A stretch of DNA of 40,168 nucleotides from Longimycelium tulufanense (lineage in GTDB: Bacteria; Actinomycetota; Actinomycetes; Mycobacteriales; Pseudonocardiaceae): positions 1 through 40,168 of the forward strand of contig NZ_BMMK01000033.1 in the NCBI RefSeq assembly GCF_014645795.1, in the 5' to 3' direction. Below, one piece after another: positions 26,168 to 34,658 of this stretch. Made by a program: the position numbers and the translations under genes. The notes under the pieces were generated by a model that did no database searches, had not been told where the DNA came from, and saw only the letters and a program-made list of their open reading frames with translations. The first letter of the stretch is position 1; each line of letters begins with the position of its first letter.

Positions 26168-26875
26168 ATGGATGTTCTGGAGGTGACGGGTGCGGCGGCG
26201 GTGCTGTCGCTGGCCGACTCCCGCTTCCCCGGTGGCGGACACGTGCACTCCGGTGGGCTGGAGGAGGCGGTCGCCCGCGGGCTCGCCACCGACGAGCGCC
26301 AGCTGGCCTCCTTCCTGTACGGCCGGCTGCGCACCGCGGGTGAGCTGGCCGCCGTCTTCGCCGCCGCGGCCACCCATGCCGCGCGGCAGCGGGCCGACCG
26401 GAAGACGTGGATCGAGCTGGATGTCGAGCTGGATGCCCGCACCCCCTCGCCCGCGCAACGCGAGGCGTCCCGCGCCCAGGGGCGGGGCACCGCGCGGGCC
26501 GGCCGGGCGGCGTGGCCCAACCCGGTGCTCGACGACCTGCTGGCGGTCACGCCCCGCCCGCACCACCCGGTCACCGTCGGTGCCCTCGTCGGGATCGCCG
26601 GCGGAACACCGCGGCAGGCCGCCCTGTCCGTCACTTACCTGTCCGTGAGCGGGCCGGCCAGCGCCGCCGTCCGCCTGCTCGGGCTCGACCCGTTCGGCGT
26701 CAACGCCGTCGTGGTGTCGCTGTCGCCCGAGATGGAGCGCATCGCCGCGGAAGCGGCCGAACAGGCCGAGCTGCCAGCAACGGAACTACCGGCGCCGAAC
26801 GCGCCGGCACTGGACCTCTTCGCCGAGGCCCACGACCGCATTCATCGCGAGGAGGTGCGTCTCTTTGCCAGCTGA
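26168..26875 (+). CDS. ureF: Urease accessory protein UreF
   Basis: This 235-residue helical chaperone works with UreD and UreG in loading nickel into urease and gates the UreG GTPase. [24 protein letters not shown] at 15-38 is the conserved N-terminal region, and [12 protein letters not shown] with [11 protein letters not shown] follow. The ATG at 26168 has AAGGGGGG upstream, 15 bp after ureC. The Ala-rich centre and the tail [19 protein letters not shown] match actinobacterial UreF. Its end overlaps ureG by 11 bp. Confidence 0.9.
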   Translation: MDVLEVTGAAAVLSLADSRFPGGGHVHSGGLEEAVARGLATDERQLASFLYGRLRTAGELAAVFAAAATHAARQRADRKTWIELDVELDARTPSPAQREASRAQGRGTARAGRAAWPNPVLDDLLAVTPRPHHPVTVGALVGIAGGTPRQAALSVTYLSVSGPASAAVRLLGLDPFGVNAVVVSLSPEMERIAAEAAEQAELPATELPAPNAPALDLFAEAHDRIHREEVRLFAS

Positions 26876-27623
26876 GAACGAGCACGGCCACGGGCATGGC
26901 CATGGCCACCGGCACCCGGTCAACTTCGACCCCACCGCAACGGAACCGGACCCCCACCCCCGCCGGGTGGACATCGGTCGTGCGTTCCGGATCGGCATCG
27001 GTGGGCCCGTCGGCTGTGGCAAGACCGCCCTGGTGGCCGCGCTCTGCCGCGCGCTGGGCGACGAGCTGGAACTGGCCGTCGTGACCAACGACATCTACAC
27101 CACCGAGGACGCGGACTTCCTGCGCCGGGCCGGTGTTCTCGACCCGGCGCGCATCGAGGCCGTGCAGACCGGTGCCTGCCCGCACACCGCCATCCGGGAC
27201 GACATCACCGCCAACCTGGACGCGGTCGAGCGGCTGGAACAGCGCTTTGCCGGGCTCGAACTCGTGATCATCGAGAGCGGTGGCGACAACCTCACGGCCA
27301 CGTTCAGCCGCGGCCTGGTGGACCGGCAGATCTTCGTGGTCGACGTTTCCGGCGGCGACAAGGTGCCGCGCAAGGGAGGCCCCGGTGTCACCACGGCCGA
27401 CCTGCTCCTCATCAACAAGGTCGACCTCGCCGAGCAGGTGGGCGCCGACATGGAGGTCATGGTTTCCGACGCGCACCGGATGCGCCGGCACGAGCTGCCG
27501 GTGATCACGCAGTCCTTGGTGCGCACACCGGACGCACCTGACGTGGCGGCCTGGGTACGCGCCCAACTCGGCACCACGGCTGCGGGAAACAACGGCACGC
27601 AGCTCACCACAGGAACGACGTGA
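26865..27623 (+). CDS. ureG: Urease accessory GTPase UreG with His-rich start
   Basis: This 252-residue GTPase uses GTP to drive nickel delivery. The P-loop [11 protein letters not shown], the [15 protein letters not shown] segment, the metal-site motif [12 protein letters not shown] (Cys-Pro-His), [12 protein letters not shown] and the guanine-specificity NKVD are all present. Residues 7-17 alternate His and Gly (six His), a likely nickel-binding tail. This matters because no ureE nickel chaperone is in the operon. The start is TTG at 26865 inside ureF, with GGAGG about 10 bases upstream; no better start is in frame before the conserved part. The C-terminal 20 residues are a non-conserved Thr/Asn-rich tail. 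Confidence 0.93.
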   Translation: MPAENEHGHGHGHGHRHPVNFDPTATEPDPHPRRVDIGRAFRIGIGGPVGCGKTALVAALCRALGDELELAVVTNDIYTTEDADFLRRAGVLDPARIEAVQTGACPHTAIRDDITANLDAVERLEQRFAGLELVIIESGGDNLTATFSRGLVDRQIFVVDVSGGDKVPRKGGPGVTTADLLLINKVDLAEQVGADMEVMVSDAHRMRRHELPVITQSLVRTPDAPDVAAWVRAQLGTTAAGNNGTQLTTGTT

Positions 27624-27674
27624 CGTCGCTCCCCGCTGGCGGGACGCGGTGGGCGACGTCGGAGTTGTCGGCCA

Positions 27675-27706
27675 GCTCCTCCCCGGTCTTTCGGCCGGGG
27701 AGGAGC
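27675..27706 (+). terminator. Perfect hairpin between ureG and ureD
   Basis: GCTCCTCCCCGG at 27675-27686 pairs over 12 bp with CCGGGGAGGAGC at 27695-27706, loop TCTTTCGG. It sits in the 107-bp gap between two genes of one operon, where the others overlap or nearly touch. It could attenuate transcription into ureD or protect the upstream message end. There is no T run. Confidence 0.6.
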
Positions 27707-27733
27707 CTGGTCTGAAGGCGATCGGAACTGGTG

Positions 27734-28531
27734 ATGAAGGCATCCGCGCGGCTCGTGGTCGAGCGCGACAGCGCCGGCCGCAGCGTGGTGCGCGAGCTGC
27801 GCTCCATGTCGCCGCTCACGCTGGTGCCGCGCCGCTCCCTGCTCGCCAACGCCACCGGCCCCGCGCTGGTCCACCTGGTCAGCTCGGCCACCGCCCCGCT
27901 CGGTGGGGACGACCTGGAACTGAGCGTCCTGGTCGGACCGGGCGCCCACCTCCGGCTGCACGGGGTGGCGGCCACGCTCGCCCTGCCCGGCCATCGGCCG
28001 GGCGGCAGCCGGATGACCCTGCACCTTCAGGTCGCCGACGGTGGCCGTCTCGAATACCTGCCGGAACCGACCGTGGTGACGGCGCGTGCCGACCACCACG
28101 CGGAACTGTGTGCCGACCTGGCCGGTGACGCCCGCCTCCGCTGCCGCGAGGTCCTCGTCCTGGGCCGCAGCGGCGAACGCCCGGGCCGGCTGCGCAGCGA
28201 CATCCGTCTCACCCGCGACGGTGACCCGCTGCTGCGACAACGCCTCGATGTCGGCGACCCCACACTCGACAGCACTCCCGCCCACCTGGCCGGACACCGC
28301 GTGCTGGCCACCGAGCTGCTGGTGTGGGGCGCCGATCCGGCCGAACCGGTCAGCGGCGACTGGTGGTCGTTGGCACCGCTGGCCCGGGGCGGCTCGCTCG
28401 CCACCGTGCTCGCCGACGACACCGTGGCCGCCGACCGGATGCTGCGCACCGCCCTCGCGGCGCACCCGGGATTGGACAAAGCGGAAGCGGGTACCGCGGA
28501 TGGGGTGACGCGCGTCGCTGGGATCGCATGA
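27734..28531 (+). CDS. ureD: Urease accessory protein UreD
   Basis: This 265-residue scaffold (UreD/UreH family) binds apo-urease and recruits UreF and UreG. It starts MKASARLVVERDSAGRSVVR, then has LTLVPRRSLL, PLGGDDLELSVLVGPGAHLR, and the LEYLPEPTVVTARADH segment typical of the family. Either the ATG at 27734 or the GTG just before it could start translation. The gene is the last of the operon and is separated from ureG by a hairpin, so its level may be set apart from the rest. The end (HPGLDKAEAGTADGVTRV) is ordinary. Confidence 0.88.
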   Translation: MKASARLVVERDSAGRSVVRELRSMSPLTLVPRRSLLANATGPALVHLVSSATAPLGGDDLELSVLVGPGAHLRLHGVAATLALPGHRPGGSRMTLHLQVADGGRLEYLPEPTVVTARADHHAELCADLAGDARLRCREVLVLGRSGERPGRLRSDIRLTRDGDPLLRQRLDVGDPTLDSTPAHLAGHRVLATELLVWGADPAEPVSGDWWSLAPLARGGSLATVLADDTVAADRMLRTALAAHPGLDKAEAGTADGVTRVAGIA

Positions 28532-28712
28532 TCTGAACCGATCGCTGAACCGATAAGGCAGCCCTCGTCCCGTGTGACGCTGGAGCCATCACCGCTCGGG
28601 CGGTTCCGGGGACCCGGTACCAGCCCGTACGGTCCGTCGACACGATCCGTGGCCGGCGACCCGGGAACTCCGGTCGCGCCCGGGTCGGCTGAAGTCCGGG
28701 AGGGAGTGAGGT

Positions 28713-29366
28713 ATGCCGGAGGGAAACGTCGCGCTGCCGGCGATGCGGGTGTCCTATGAGGCCGGTGCACTCGACGAGGCCGCCCTCGCCCCGACATGGC
28801 ACGAACAGCTCCAGGAATGGCTCGACGAGGCGGTACGCACCGGCTTGGCCGAGCCGAACGCCATGGTGCTGGCCACCGCCGACCCCGAGGGCCGGCCCTC
28901 CTCGCGCACCGTGCTGTGCAAGACCCTCGACGCGCGCGGAGTCGTCTTCTTCACCAACTTCACCTCGACCAAGAGCCACGACCTGCAGGCCACCCGGTAC
29001 GCCTCGGCGACCTTCCCGTGGATCGCGATGCAGCGGCAGGCCACCGTGCGCGGGCCGGTCGAGCGCGTGAGCGCCGCGGAGACGGCCGCGTACTGGGAGA
29101 GCCGCCCGCGCGGCTCACAGCTCGGCGCGTGGGCCTCGCCGCAGTCCCGCGTGGTGGCCGACCGGCACGCGCTGGACGCCGCGCTGGCCGCTGTCGAGCG
29201 GCGGTTCGCCGACGCCGAGAAGGTGCCGGTGCCGCCGCACTGGGGTGGCTGGCGGATCCGGCCGGAGGTGGTCGAGTTCTGGCAGGGCCGCCCGGACCGG
29301 ATGCACGACCGGCTGCGGTACCGCGACAGCCACGACGGATGGGTGATCGAGCGCCTCGGCCCCTGA
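28713..29366 (+). CDS. pdxH: Pyridoxamine 5'-phosphate oxidase
   Basis: This 217-residue FMN enzyme oxidises pyridoxamine or pyridoxine 5'-phosphate to PLP. The family pattern is clear: PNAMVLATADPEGRPSSRTV near 49-68 (FMN binding), FFTNFTSTKSHDL, RQATVRGPVERVSAAET, ESRPRGSQLGAWASPQS near 130-146, and the C-terminal WGGWRIRPEVVEFWQGRPDR. The ATG at 28713 has GGAGGGAG upstream. It is a single gene between the urease operon and the MFS gene. The 180 bp before it show no further structure. Confidence 0.95.
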   Translation: MPEGNVALPAMRVSYEAGALDEAALAPTWHEQLQEWLDEAVRTGLAEPNAMVLATADPEGRPSSRTVLCKTLDARGVVFFTNFTSTKSHDLQATRYASATFPWIAMQRQATVRGPVERVSAAETAAYWESRPRGSQLGAWASPQSRVVADRHALDAALAAVERRFADAEKVPVPPHWGGWRIRPEVVEFWQGRPDRMHDRLRYRDSHDGWVIERLGP

Positions 29367-29725
29367 TCCCCGGACAACTCGACACCGTTGGCGAAGCACC
29401 GATCGACGTCCTGGGCGAGGAGACCGATGGGCGGACACCCGGCGCCGCTCGGTGGGAAGGCACGCTCGTACCCCAGAACGTCACCGCCTGCTCGGTCTGA
29501 TCAGCACGTGATTGCGGAGTAGGTACTCGTCGATGTGTGGCCCAGCTCGCGCTGAGCCACAGTCCCCCGCCACTCGTTCGCCAACGAGATCCCGGACGCT
29601 TCCGACGGAGGCCGGTGCCCCACGGTTCATCTCGTGTGACGTCGGCCTCCCATCACGTCCGGGCACGTGTCGCGTGGGCAATAACACCGGTGCCCGCCCG
29701 GCAGCCGTTACTTAGGCTAAGCATC
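29367..29725. promoter_or_regulatory. Intergenic stretch with iron-box-like palindrome and -10 before the MFS gene
   Basis: The 359-bp gap holds no convincing gene. A minus-strand frame ending at 29481 finishes DEYLLRNHVLIRPSRR but has no recognised family. At 29711-29721 CTTAGGCTAAG is a palindrome that contains the TTAGGCTAA core of the DtxR/IdeR iron box; the outer halves do not match. TAGGCT at 29713-29718 also fits a -10 hexamer 7-8 bases before the GTG at 29726, so the MFS message may be leaderless and shut off by an iron repressor. Confidence 0.35.
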
Positions 29726-31039
29726 GTGTCTGGGGAGCAGGTCGACGAGCGTTCGCCCGAAGGATCACCGGTACCGTCGACCCCCCGGCCCTGGCCCCGG
29801 CGCCTGCTCGGCAGGCTGGTCATCGACACCCGGCCCCTGCGGTACCCCGCCTACCGGCGTCTCTGGGCCTCCACCGTGGTCACCTCGATCGGCAGCCAGC
29901 TGACCACGGTCGCGGTCCCGAAGCAGATCTACGACCTGACCAGCTCCTCCGGTTACGTCGGCCTCGCCGGCGTGTTCGGCCTGGTTCCGTTGGTTGTCTT
30001 CGGGCTGTGGGGCGGGGCGATCGCCGATGCCGTCGACCGACGCAAGCTGCTCCTCGTCACCAACGCCGGGATCGCCGTCACCTCGCTGTTGTTCTGGGCG
30101 CAGGCCGCACTTGACAACCAGTCGGTGTGGCTCGTGCTGGGTCTGCTCGCCGTACAACAGGGACTGTTCGCGGTCAACATGCCGGCGCGCAGCGCGTCCA
30201 TCCCCCGGCTCATTCCCGAGGCGCTGCTGCCATCCGCGAACGCGCTGGGTATGACCGTCATGCAGTTCGGTGCCGTGATGGGGCCTCTGCTGGCCGGTGT
30301 CATGCTGCCCGTGCTCGGGCTGTCCACTCTCTACCTCGTCGACACCCTGGCCTTGGTCGCGACGTTGTGGGCGGTGTGGAGGCTGCCACCACTGCCGCCG
30401 CTGGGTGAGCGGCCGAGCCGCGCCGGACTCCGCGACATCGTCGACGGGTTCCGCTACCTGGCAACACGGGGGGTGCTGCTCGTCTCCTATCTCGCCGACA
30501 TCATCGCGATGGTGGCCGGCATGCCGCGCGCCCTGTTCCCGGAGATGGCGGCCCACAACTTCGGTGACTCGGGTGGCGGCGCGTTGGGCTGGCTCTTCGC
30601 CGGGATCCCCGTCGGTGCCCTCCTCTGCGGCCTGCTGTCCGGTTGGGCGTCCCGGATCAGCCGGCAGGGCCTGGCGGTGACCGTGTCGGTGTGCGTGTGG
30701 GGCCTGGCGATCGTCGGGTTCGCCCTGTCCCCGACGCTGCCGATCGCCGTGTTCTTCCTCGCGGTGGGCGGCGCGGCCGACTTCATCAGCATGGTGTTCC
30801 GGGGCTCGATGCTCCAGGCCGCGGCGACCGACGAGATGCGGGGCCGGATGCAGGGCGTGTTCAACGTCGTGGTCGCGGGTGGGCCGCGACTGGCCGATGT
30901 CGTGCACGGCTCGGCCGGCGTGGTGGTCGGGGCGACCGCGGCCGCCGCGGGCGGCGGAATTCTGACGGTGGTACTCATGCTCGCCGCGGCGGTGGCCGTG
31001 CCATCGTTCCTCCGCTACCGCGCGGACTCCGCTCGGTGA
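29726..31039 (+). CDS. MFS transporter, EntS-like
   Basis: This 437-residue integral membrane protein has about twelve spans and the MFS loop GGAIADAVDRRKLLLVTNAG between spans 2 and 3. The start RYPAYRRLWASTVVTSIGSQ and the PARSASIPRLIPEALLPSAN segment resemble the EntS group of small-molecule exporters, including enterobactin exporters and some macrolide pumps. The GTG at 29726 is chosen because it begins VSGEQVDERSPEG before the first span; no ribosome site is seen, which fits a leaderless message. With the iron-box-like palindrome just upstream a siderophore export role is possible, but no siderophore synthesis genes are near, so this is inference. Confidence 0.8.
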   Translation: MSGEQVDERSPEGSPVPSTPRPWPRRLLGRLVIDTRPLRYPAYRRLWASTVVTSIGSQLTTVAVPKQIYDLTSSSGYVGLAGVFGLVPLVVFGLWGGAIADAVDRRKLLLVTNAGIAVTSLLFWAQAALDNQSVWLVLGLLAVQQGLFAVNMPARSASIPRLIPEALLPSANALGMTVMQFGAVMGPLLAGVMLPVLGLSTLYLVDTLALVATLWAVWRLPPLPPLGERPSRAGLRDIVDGFRYLATRGVLLVSYLADIIAMVAGMPRALFPEMAAHNFGDSGGGALGWLFAGIPVGALLCGLLSGWASRISRQGLAVTVSVCVWGLAIVGFALSPTLPIAVFFLAVGGAADFISMVFRGSMLQAAATDEMRGRMQGVFNVVVAGGPRLADVVHGSAGVVVGATAAAAGGGILTVVLMLAAAVAVPSFLRYRADSAR

Positions 31040-31227
31040 AGCTCCGGCATCCGGGATCTCACGCCCGGTGCGTGCCGGTCGGGGCCGGTTCGTACGTGTC
31101 CAGGTGGAGGGACCGGCGTCACCGGTTTCTTGATCCCTCGTTGTGGTGGCAAACCGGCGGTGGGCAGGCAGCGGCGCCAGCACCGGTCGGGGCCGCTGGA
31201 GCCCCCTGCTGCCGCCGAGGAGTCTCA

Positions 31228-31737
31228 ATGTTCCGTCACATGTCCGTCCCGGTCCTGCTCACCGCCCTGCTCGCTACCGGATGCGGTGGTGGGAAACCGG
31301 CACCGAGCAATCTCGCTGTTAAACCCACCTTCCCGGCTCCACTCACGGCGTGCTCGCTGCTGTCGGAGCAGCAGGTTGCCTCGGCCTTCGGCGCCGCGGG
31401 GGTCAAGGCGGAGGAACAGCAGGTCACGGACCTGGGGGAGAAGAAGGTGCACGGCTGCGCCTACCGTCGGGGCTCGTTCGTCGTCGTGGTCACCCTGATC
31501 ACCGGCGTCGAGGCCGAACCCGAGGACGCCGTGCGGGACAACGCGCGTGACCCGCAGGCGTCGCCGGTGAATGGCGTCGGTGGCTACGCGCTCGGCTATC
31601 GGTCCGCGCTCGGGCAGGAAATCGTCGTCAGCGGCGTGCGGAGAGCGGAGGAGACCCGCGTGACCACGATCAGCGGCCCGGGCGGTTCCCAGGACAAGCT
31701 CGCCGCCCTACTGCGGGACATCCTCACCAAGCTCTGA
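31228..31737 (+). CDS. DUF3558-like lipoprotein
   Basis: This 169-residue secreted protein has a lipoprotein signal with lipobox L-A-T-G-C at Cys19. The mature part contains LTACSLLSEQQVASAFGAAG, followed by a Cys (KKVHGCAYRRGSFVVVVTL), which is the CxLL...C layout of DUF3558 lipoproteins common in Pseudonocardiaceae; the two Cys may form a disulfide. The ATG at 31228 has GAGGAG 5 bases upstream. A longer open frame before it is not coding. The function is unknown. The 188-bp gap upstream is GC-rich with no clear element. Confidence 0.7.
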   Translation: MFRHMSVPVLLTALLATGCGGGKPAPSNLAVKPTFPAPLTACSLLSEQQVASAFGAAGVKAEEQQVTDLGEKKVHGCAYRRGSFVVVVTLITGVEAEPEDAVRDNARDPQASPVNGVGGYALGYRSALGQEIVVSGVRRAEETRVTTISGPGGSQDKLAALLRDILTKL

Positions 31738-31919
31738 GGAAACGGGCCGGGCGGGTAGACAGTCGGTGACGGCTCCCTGCCCCGAGCCTCGGTGACGGGA
31801 TCATCCGGCGGTCATGGGCCGTGACCACCCCGGACCGCCGACTGCCCCTGAATACGGGTTGGCACTGATCGTGGCGTCGACTGTCCGCACCCGCCCCCCG
31901 CGCGGCACACTCGTGGACC

Positions 31920-33293
31920 ATGGCGGGCGAGACGAGGGGACCGGTGCCGACCCCGCACGCGGGCCAGCCCGAGCTGAAGCGGGCGATCGGTCCGACGCTG
32001 CTCTGGTTCTTCGTGATCGGGGACATCCTCGGCACGGGCATCTACGCGTTGACGGGAGTCGTGGCCGGCAAGATCGGTGGCGCGCTGTGGCTGCCGTTCC
32101 TGCTGGCGTTCGTGGTCGCGTTCCTGACCGCGTTCAGCTACCTGGAACTGGTCGGCAAGTACCCGAAGGCGGCCGGCGCCGCGCTCTACACGAACCGCGC
32201 CTTCCACATCCACATCCTGACCTTCATGGTGGCGTTCGCCGTGATGTCCTCCGGCCTCACCTCGGCTTCCTCGGCAGCGCGCGCGTTCAGCGGCACCTAC
32301 CTGCAGCAGTTCGTCACCATCCCGGCGTGGGTGGTGGCTGTCGCGTTCGTCGTGCTGCTCGCGCTCATCAACTTCCGCGGGGTCGCCGAGTCGGTGAAGA
32401 CCAACGTGGTGCTGACCTGCGTGGAGCTGGCCGGCCTGCTGGTCGTCGTCGGAATCGGCGTCTGGGCGGTGACGCAGGGCAGGGGCGAGCCGGGCCGGCT
32501 GCTGGAGTTCAACACCGCCGACCAGAGCGTGTTGATCGCCATCACCTCGGCCACCTCGCTGGCGTTCTTCGCGATGGTCGGCTTCGAGGACTCGGTCAAC
32601 ATGGCCGAGGAGACCAGGAACCCGTCCCGGATCTTCCCGCGGTCGATGCTGCTCGGCATGGCGTCCGCGGGCCTGATCTACCTGCTGGTGGCCGTCACGT
32701 CCTCGCTGCTGGTGCCGGTCGAGGAACTCAGTGCCGCCGGCGGCGGTGCGTTGCTGCGGGTCGTGCAGGTCGGCGCGGAACACTTCCCACTGCAGTTGTT
32801 CGCGTTCATCGGCCTGTTCGCGGTGAGCAACTCGGCGCTGATCAACATGCTCATGGCCAGCCGACTGGTTTACGGCATGGCCAACGAGCGGATCATTCCC
32901 GGCGTGTTCGGCCTCGTGCACCCGCTCCGCCGCACGCCCTGGGTGGCGATTCTCTTCACCACCGCCATTGCGGTCCTTCTGGTGACCAATGTCGACCTGG
33001 CGCTGCTCGGTGGCACCACATCCCTGTTGCTGCTGGCCGTCTTCACCATCGTCAACGTCGCGGTCCTGGTGCTGCGGCGGGAACCGGTGAAGCACAAGCA
33101 CTTCCGGGCACCCACCGCCGTGCCGGTGCTCGGCGCGCTCACCTGCGCCTATTTGGCCAGCCCACTGTCCGGCCGCCCACCGCGCGAGTACGTCATCGCC
33201 GGCATCCTGCTGCTGGTCGGCCTGGTGCTGTGGGGAATCAACCGACTGTTCGTGGGCAAGGTGGACTTCAACGCCAGCAAGCTGGAGAAGTAG
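31920..33293 (+). CDS. APC-family amino acid permease
   Basis: This 457-residue polytopic protein belongs to the amino acid-polyamine-organocation superfamily. The first span begins WFFVIGDILGTGIYALTG, the GxG substrate-binding region, followed by ALWLPFLLAFVVAFLTAFSY and ELVGKYPKAAGAALYTNRAF. The SLAFFAMVGFEDSVNMAEET segment is span 6. About twelve spans are visible. The ATG at 31920 starts a 30-residue polar leader. No ribosome site is evident. It is a single gene with no linked enzyme that would reveal the substrate. Confidence 0.85.
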   Translation: MAGETRGPVPTPHAGQPELKRAIGPTLLWFFVIGDILGTGIYALTGVVAGKIGGALWLPFLLAFVVAFLTAFSYLELVGKYPKAAGAALYTNRAFHIHILTFMVAFAVMSSGLTSASSAARAFSGTYLQQFVTIPAWVVAVAFVVLLALINFRGVAESVKTNVVLTCVELAGLLVVVGIGVWAVTQGRGEPGRLLEFNTADQSVLIAITSATSLAFFAMVGFEDSVNMAEETRNPSRIFPRSMLLGMASAGLIYLLVAVTSSLLVPVEELSAAGGGALLRVVQVGAEHFPLQLFAFIGLFAVSNSALINMLMASRLVYGMANERIIPGVFGLVHPLRRTPWVAILFTTAIAVLLVTNVDLALLGGTTSLLLLAVFTIVNVAVLVLRREPVKHKHFRAPTAVPVLGALTCAYLASPLSGRPPREYVIAGILLLVGLVLWGINRLFVGKVDFNASKLEK

Positions 33294-33714
33294 TCAGGCG
33301 TCGAACGGGAACCGGCTGTGGCCACTGCGCCGCAGGTCCCCGGCTGGGAGCGCAAGGTGCGGGCCTGCTACGCCCGCCGGTCACGAGGCCGGAATCTACG
33401 TGGAGAAGAGCGCGAGCAGCGGGCGTCTCGGCGGTATCCCCGAAGGGAAGAAGGCCAAGGCGAAGTGCTACTCGGAACCCGGTGAATCCTACGGGGCGTG
33501 CGGGCAGTGTGGCCCTCTGCCGGCGACAACCACTTTCGCAGGTCCCAGGGAAAACACGGCGACACATCGTCGTCGTTCCCAATAAGGCACCTCGCGTCGA
33601 GACCCAGTCCGGGTGACGGGAGTGCGTACGGACAAGGTCCAGACATTCCTCCTTCCGGGCATCGCGCGGCCGAGATCTGGCCGTCTCCGGGCCGGTGCGA
33701 TCTACCCTGGGCCG
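33294..33714. other. Intergenic stretch without a supported gene
   Basis: No gene is supported. A plus-strand frame at 33400-33585 with a CGQCG motif is open by chance level and has no ribosome site. A modest GCGGGC/GCCCGC hairpin at 33359-33377 might end the permease transcript. The rest shows no repeat or operator that I can see. Confidence 0.5.
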
Positions 33715-34647
33715 ATGCTCGTCACGGGGGAGCAGTTCGAGATCCGGCGGGGCACCGTCCGGGCGGTGGCCACCGAGGTCGGCGGGGCGTTGCGGCTCTT
33801 CGAGGTGGACGGCGTGCCCTACCTCGAGAGCTACGGCGCGGACATCGCACCGCCGTGCGCGGCCGGCGCCGTGCTGGTGCCGTGGCCGAACCGGGTGGCC
33901 GACGGCCGGTGGACCTTCGCCGGCCACGCCCAGCAGCTCGCGCTGACCGAGCCACTGCGGCACCACGCGATCCACGGCCTGGCCCGCTACCTGTGCTGGC
34001 AGCCGATCCATCGCACCGTCGACTCCGTCGAACTGGCAGCCATGATCAACGTCCAGCCGGGCTGGCCCGTCCCGGTACGCGCCACGATCCGCTACGCGGT
34101 CGACGACAACGGGCTCACCGTCACGCACACGGTCACGAACATGGGAAACGAGACCGTCCCGGTCGGCGTCGGCGCCCACCCCTACCCCCGCGTCGGCCAC
34201 GTGGCCACCGATGACTGCCGCCTGCGCCTGGCGGCCAGCACGGTGCTGCCCGTCGACGTCCGCCAGCTTCCCGCCGGCCCGGAGAAGCCGGTGGCCGGGA
34301 CCGAGTACGACTTCCGCTCGCCGAAGCCAGTGCGTGACGTCAAGCTCGACACCGCCTTCGGCGGCTGCGCTCCGGCCCCGTCGGACCCCGAGCACCTGGT
34401 CCGGCATGCGGTACTGGCCCCCGACGGTTCCGGCGTGGAGCTGTGGGCCGAGCCGGCGTTCGGCTGGGTGCAGGTCTACACCGCCGGGAACTTCCCCGGC
34501 CGCGGCCGGGCGATCGCGATCGAGCCGATGACCTGCCCGCCGGACGCCCTCAACTCCGGTACCGACCTGCACCACCTGGAGCCGACCGTCACCCGGTCCT
34601 TCCGCTGGGGGCTGACGCCATTGCCCCCGACCACCGGGAGTCGTTAG
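33715..34647 (+). CDS. Aldose 1-epimerase (GalM family)
   Basis: This 310-residue enzyme interconverts alpha and beta anomers of aldoses. Family residues are visible: substrate Arg60 in PWPNRVADG, His87 in HHAIHGLA, His155 in GVGAHPYPR (acid) and Glu270 in IAIEPMTCPPDA (base). It resembles the compact actinobacterial GalM-like group. The ATG at 33715 begins MLVTGEQFEIRRG; the open frame reaches further upstream but without conserved sequence. The amidohydrolase gene follows after 11 bp, so they may be one transcript, though no shared pathway is evident. Confidence 0.87.
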   Translation: MLVTGEQFEIRRGTVRAVATEVGGALRLFEVDGVPYLESYGADIAPPCAAGAVLVPWPNRVADGRWTFAGHAQQLALTEPLRHHAIHGLARYLCWQPIHRTVDSVELAAMINVQPGWPVPVRATIRYAVDDNGLTVTHTVTNMGNETVPVGVGAHPYPRVGHVATDDCRLRLAASTVLPVDVRQLPAGPEKPVAGTEYDFRSPKPVRDVKLDTAFGGCAPAPSDPEHLVRHAVLAPDGSGVELWAEPAFGWVQVYTAGNFPGRGRAIAIEPMTCPPDALNSGTDLHHLEPTVTRSFRWGLTPLPPTTGSR

Positions 34648-34658
34648 CTTTCCTAACC

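Noticed and set aside
24017-26566. Long minus-strand open frame opposite ureB, ureC and ureF
   Set aside because: Shadow of high third-position GC; the plus strand encodes complete urease subunits.
29481-29687. Minus-strand frame before the MFS gene
   Set aside because: Only its last dozen residues look protein-like; no start signal and no recognised domain.
33400-33585. Small Cys-containing frame as a metal-binding peptide
   Set aside because: No ribosome site, poor codon bias and no family resemblance; treated as non-coding.
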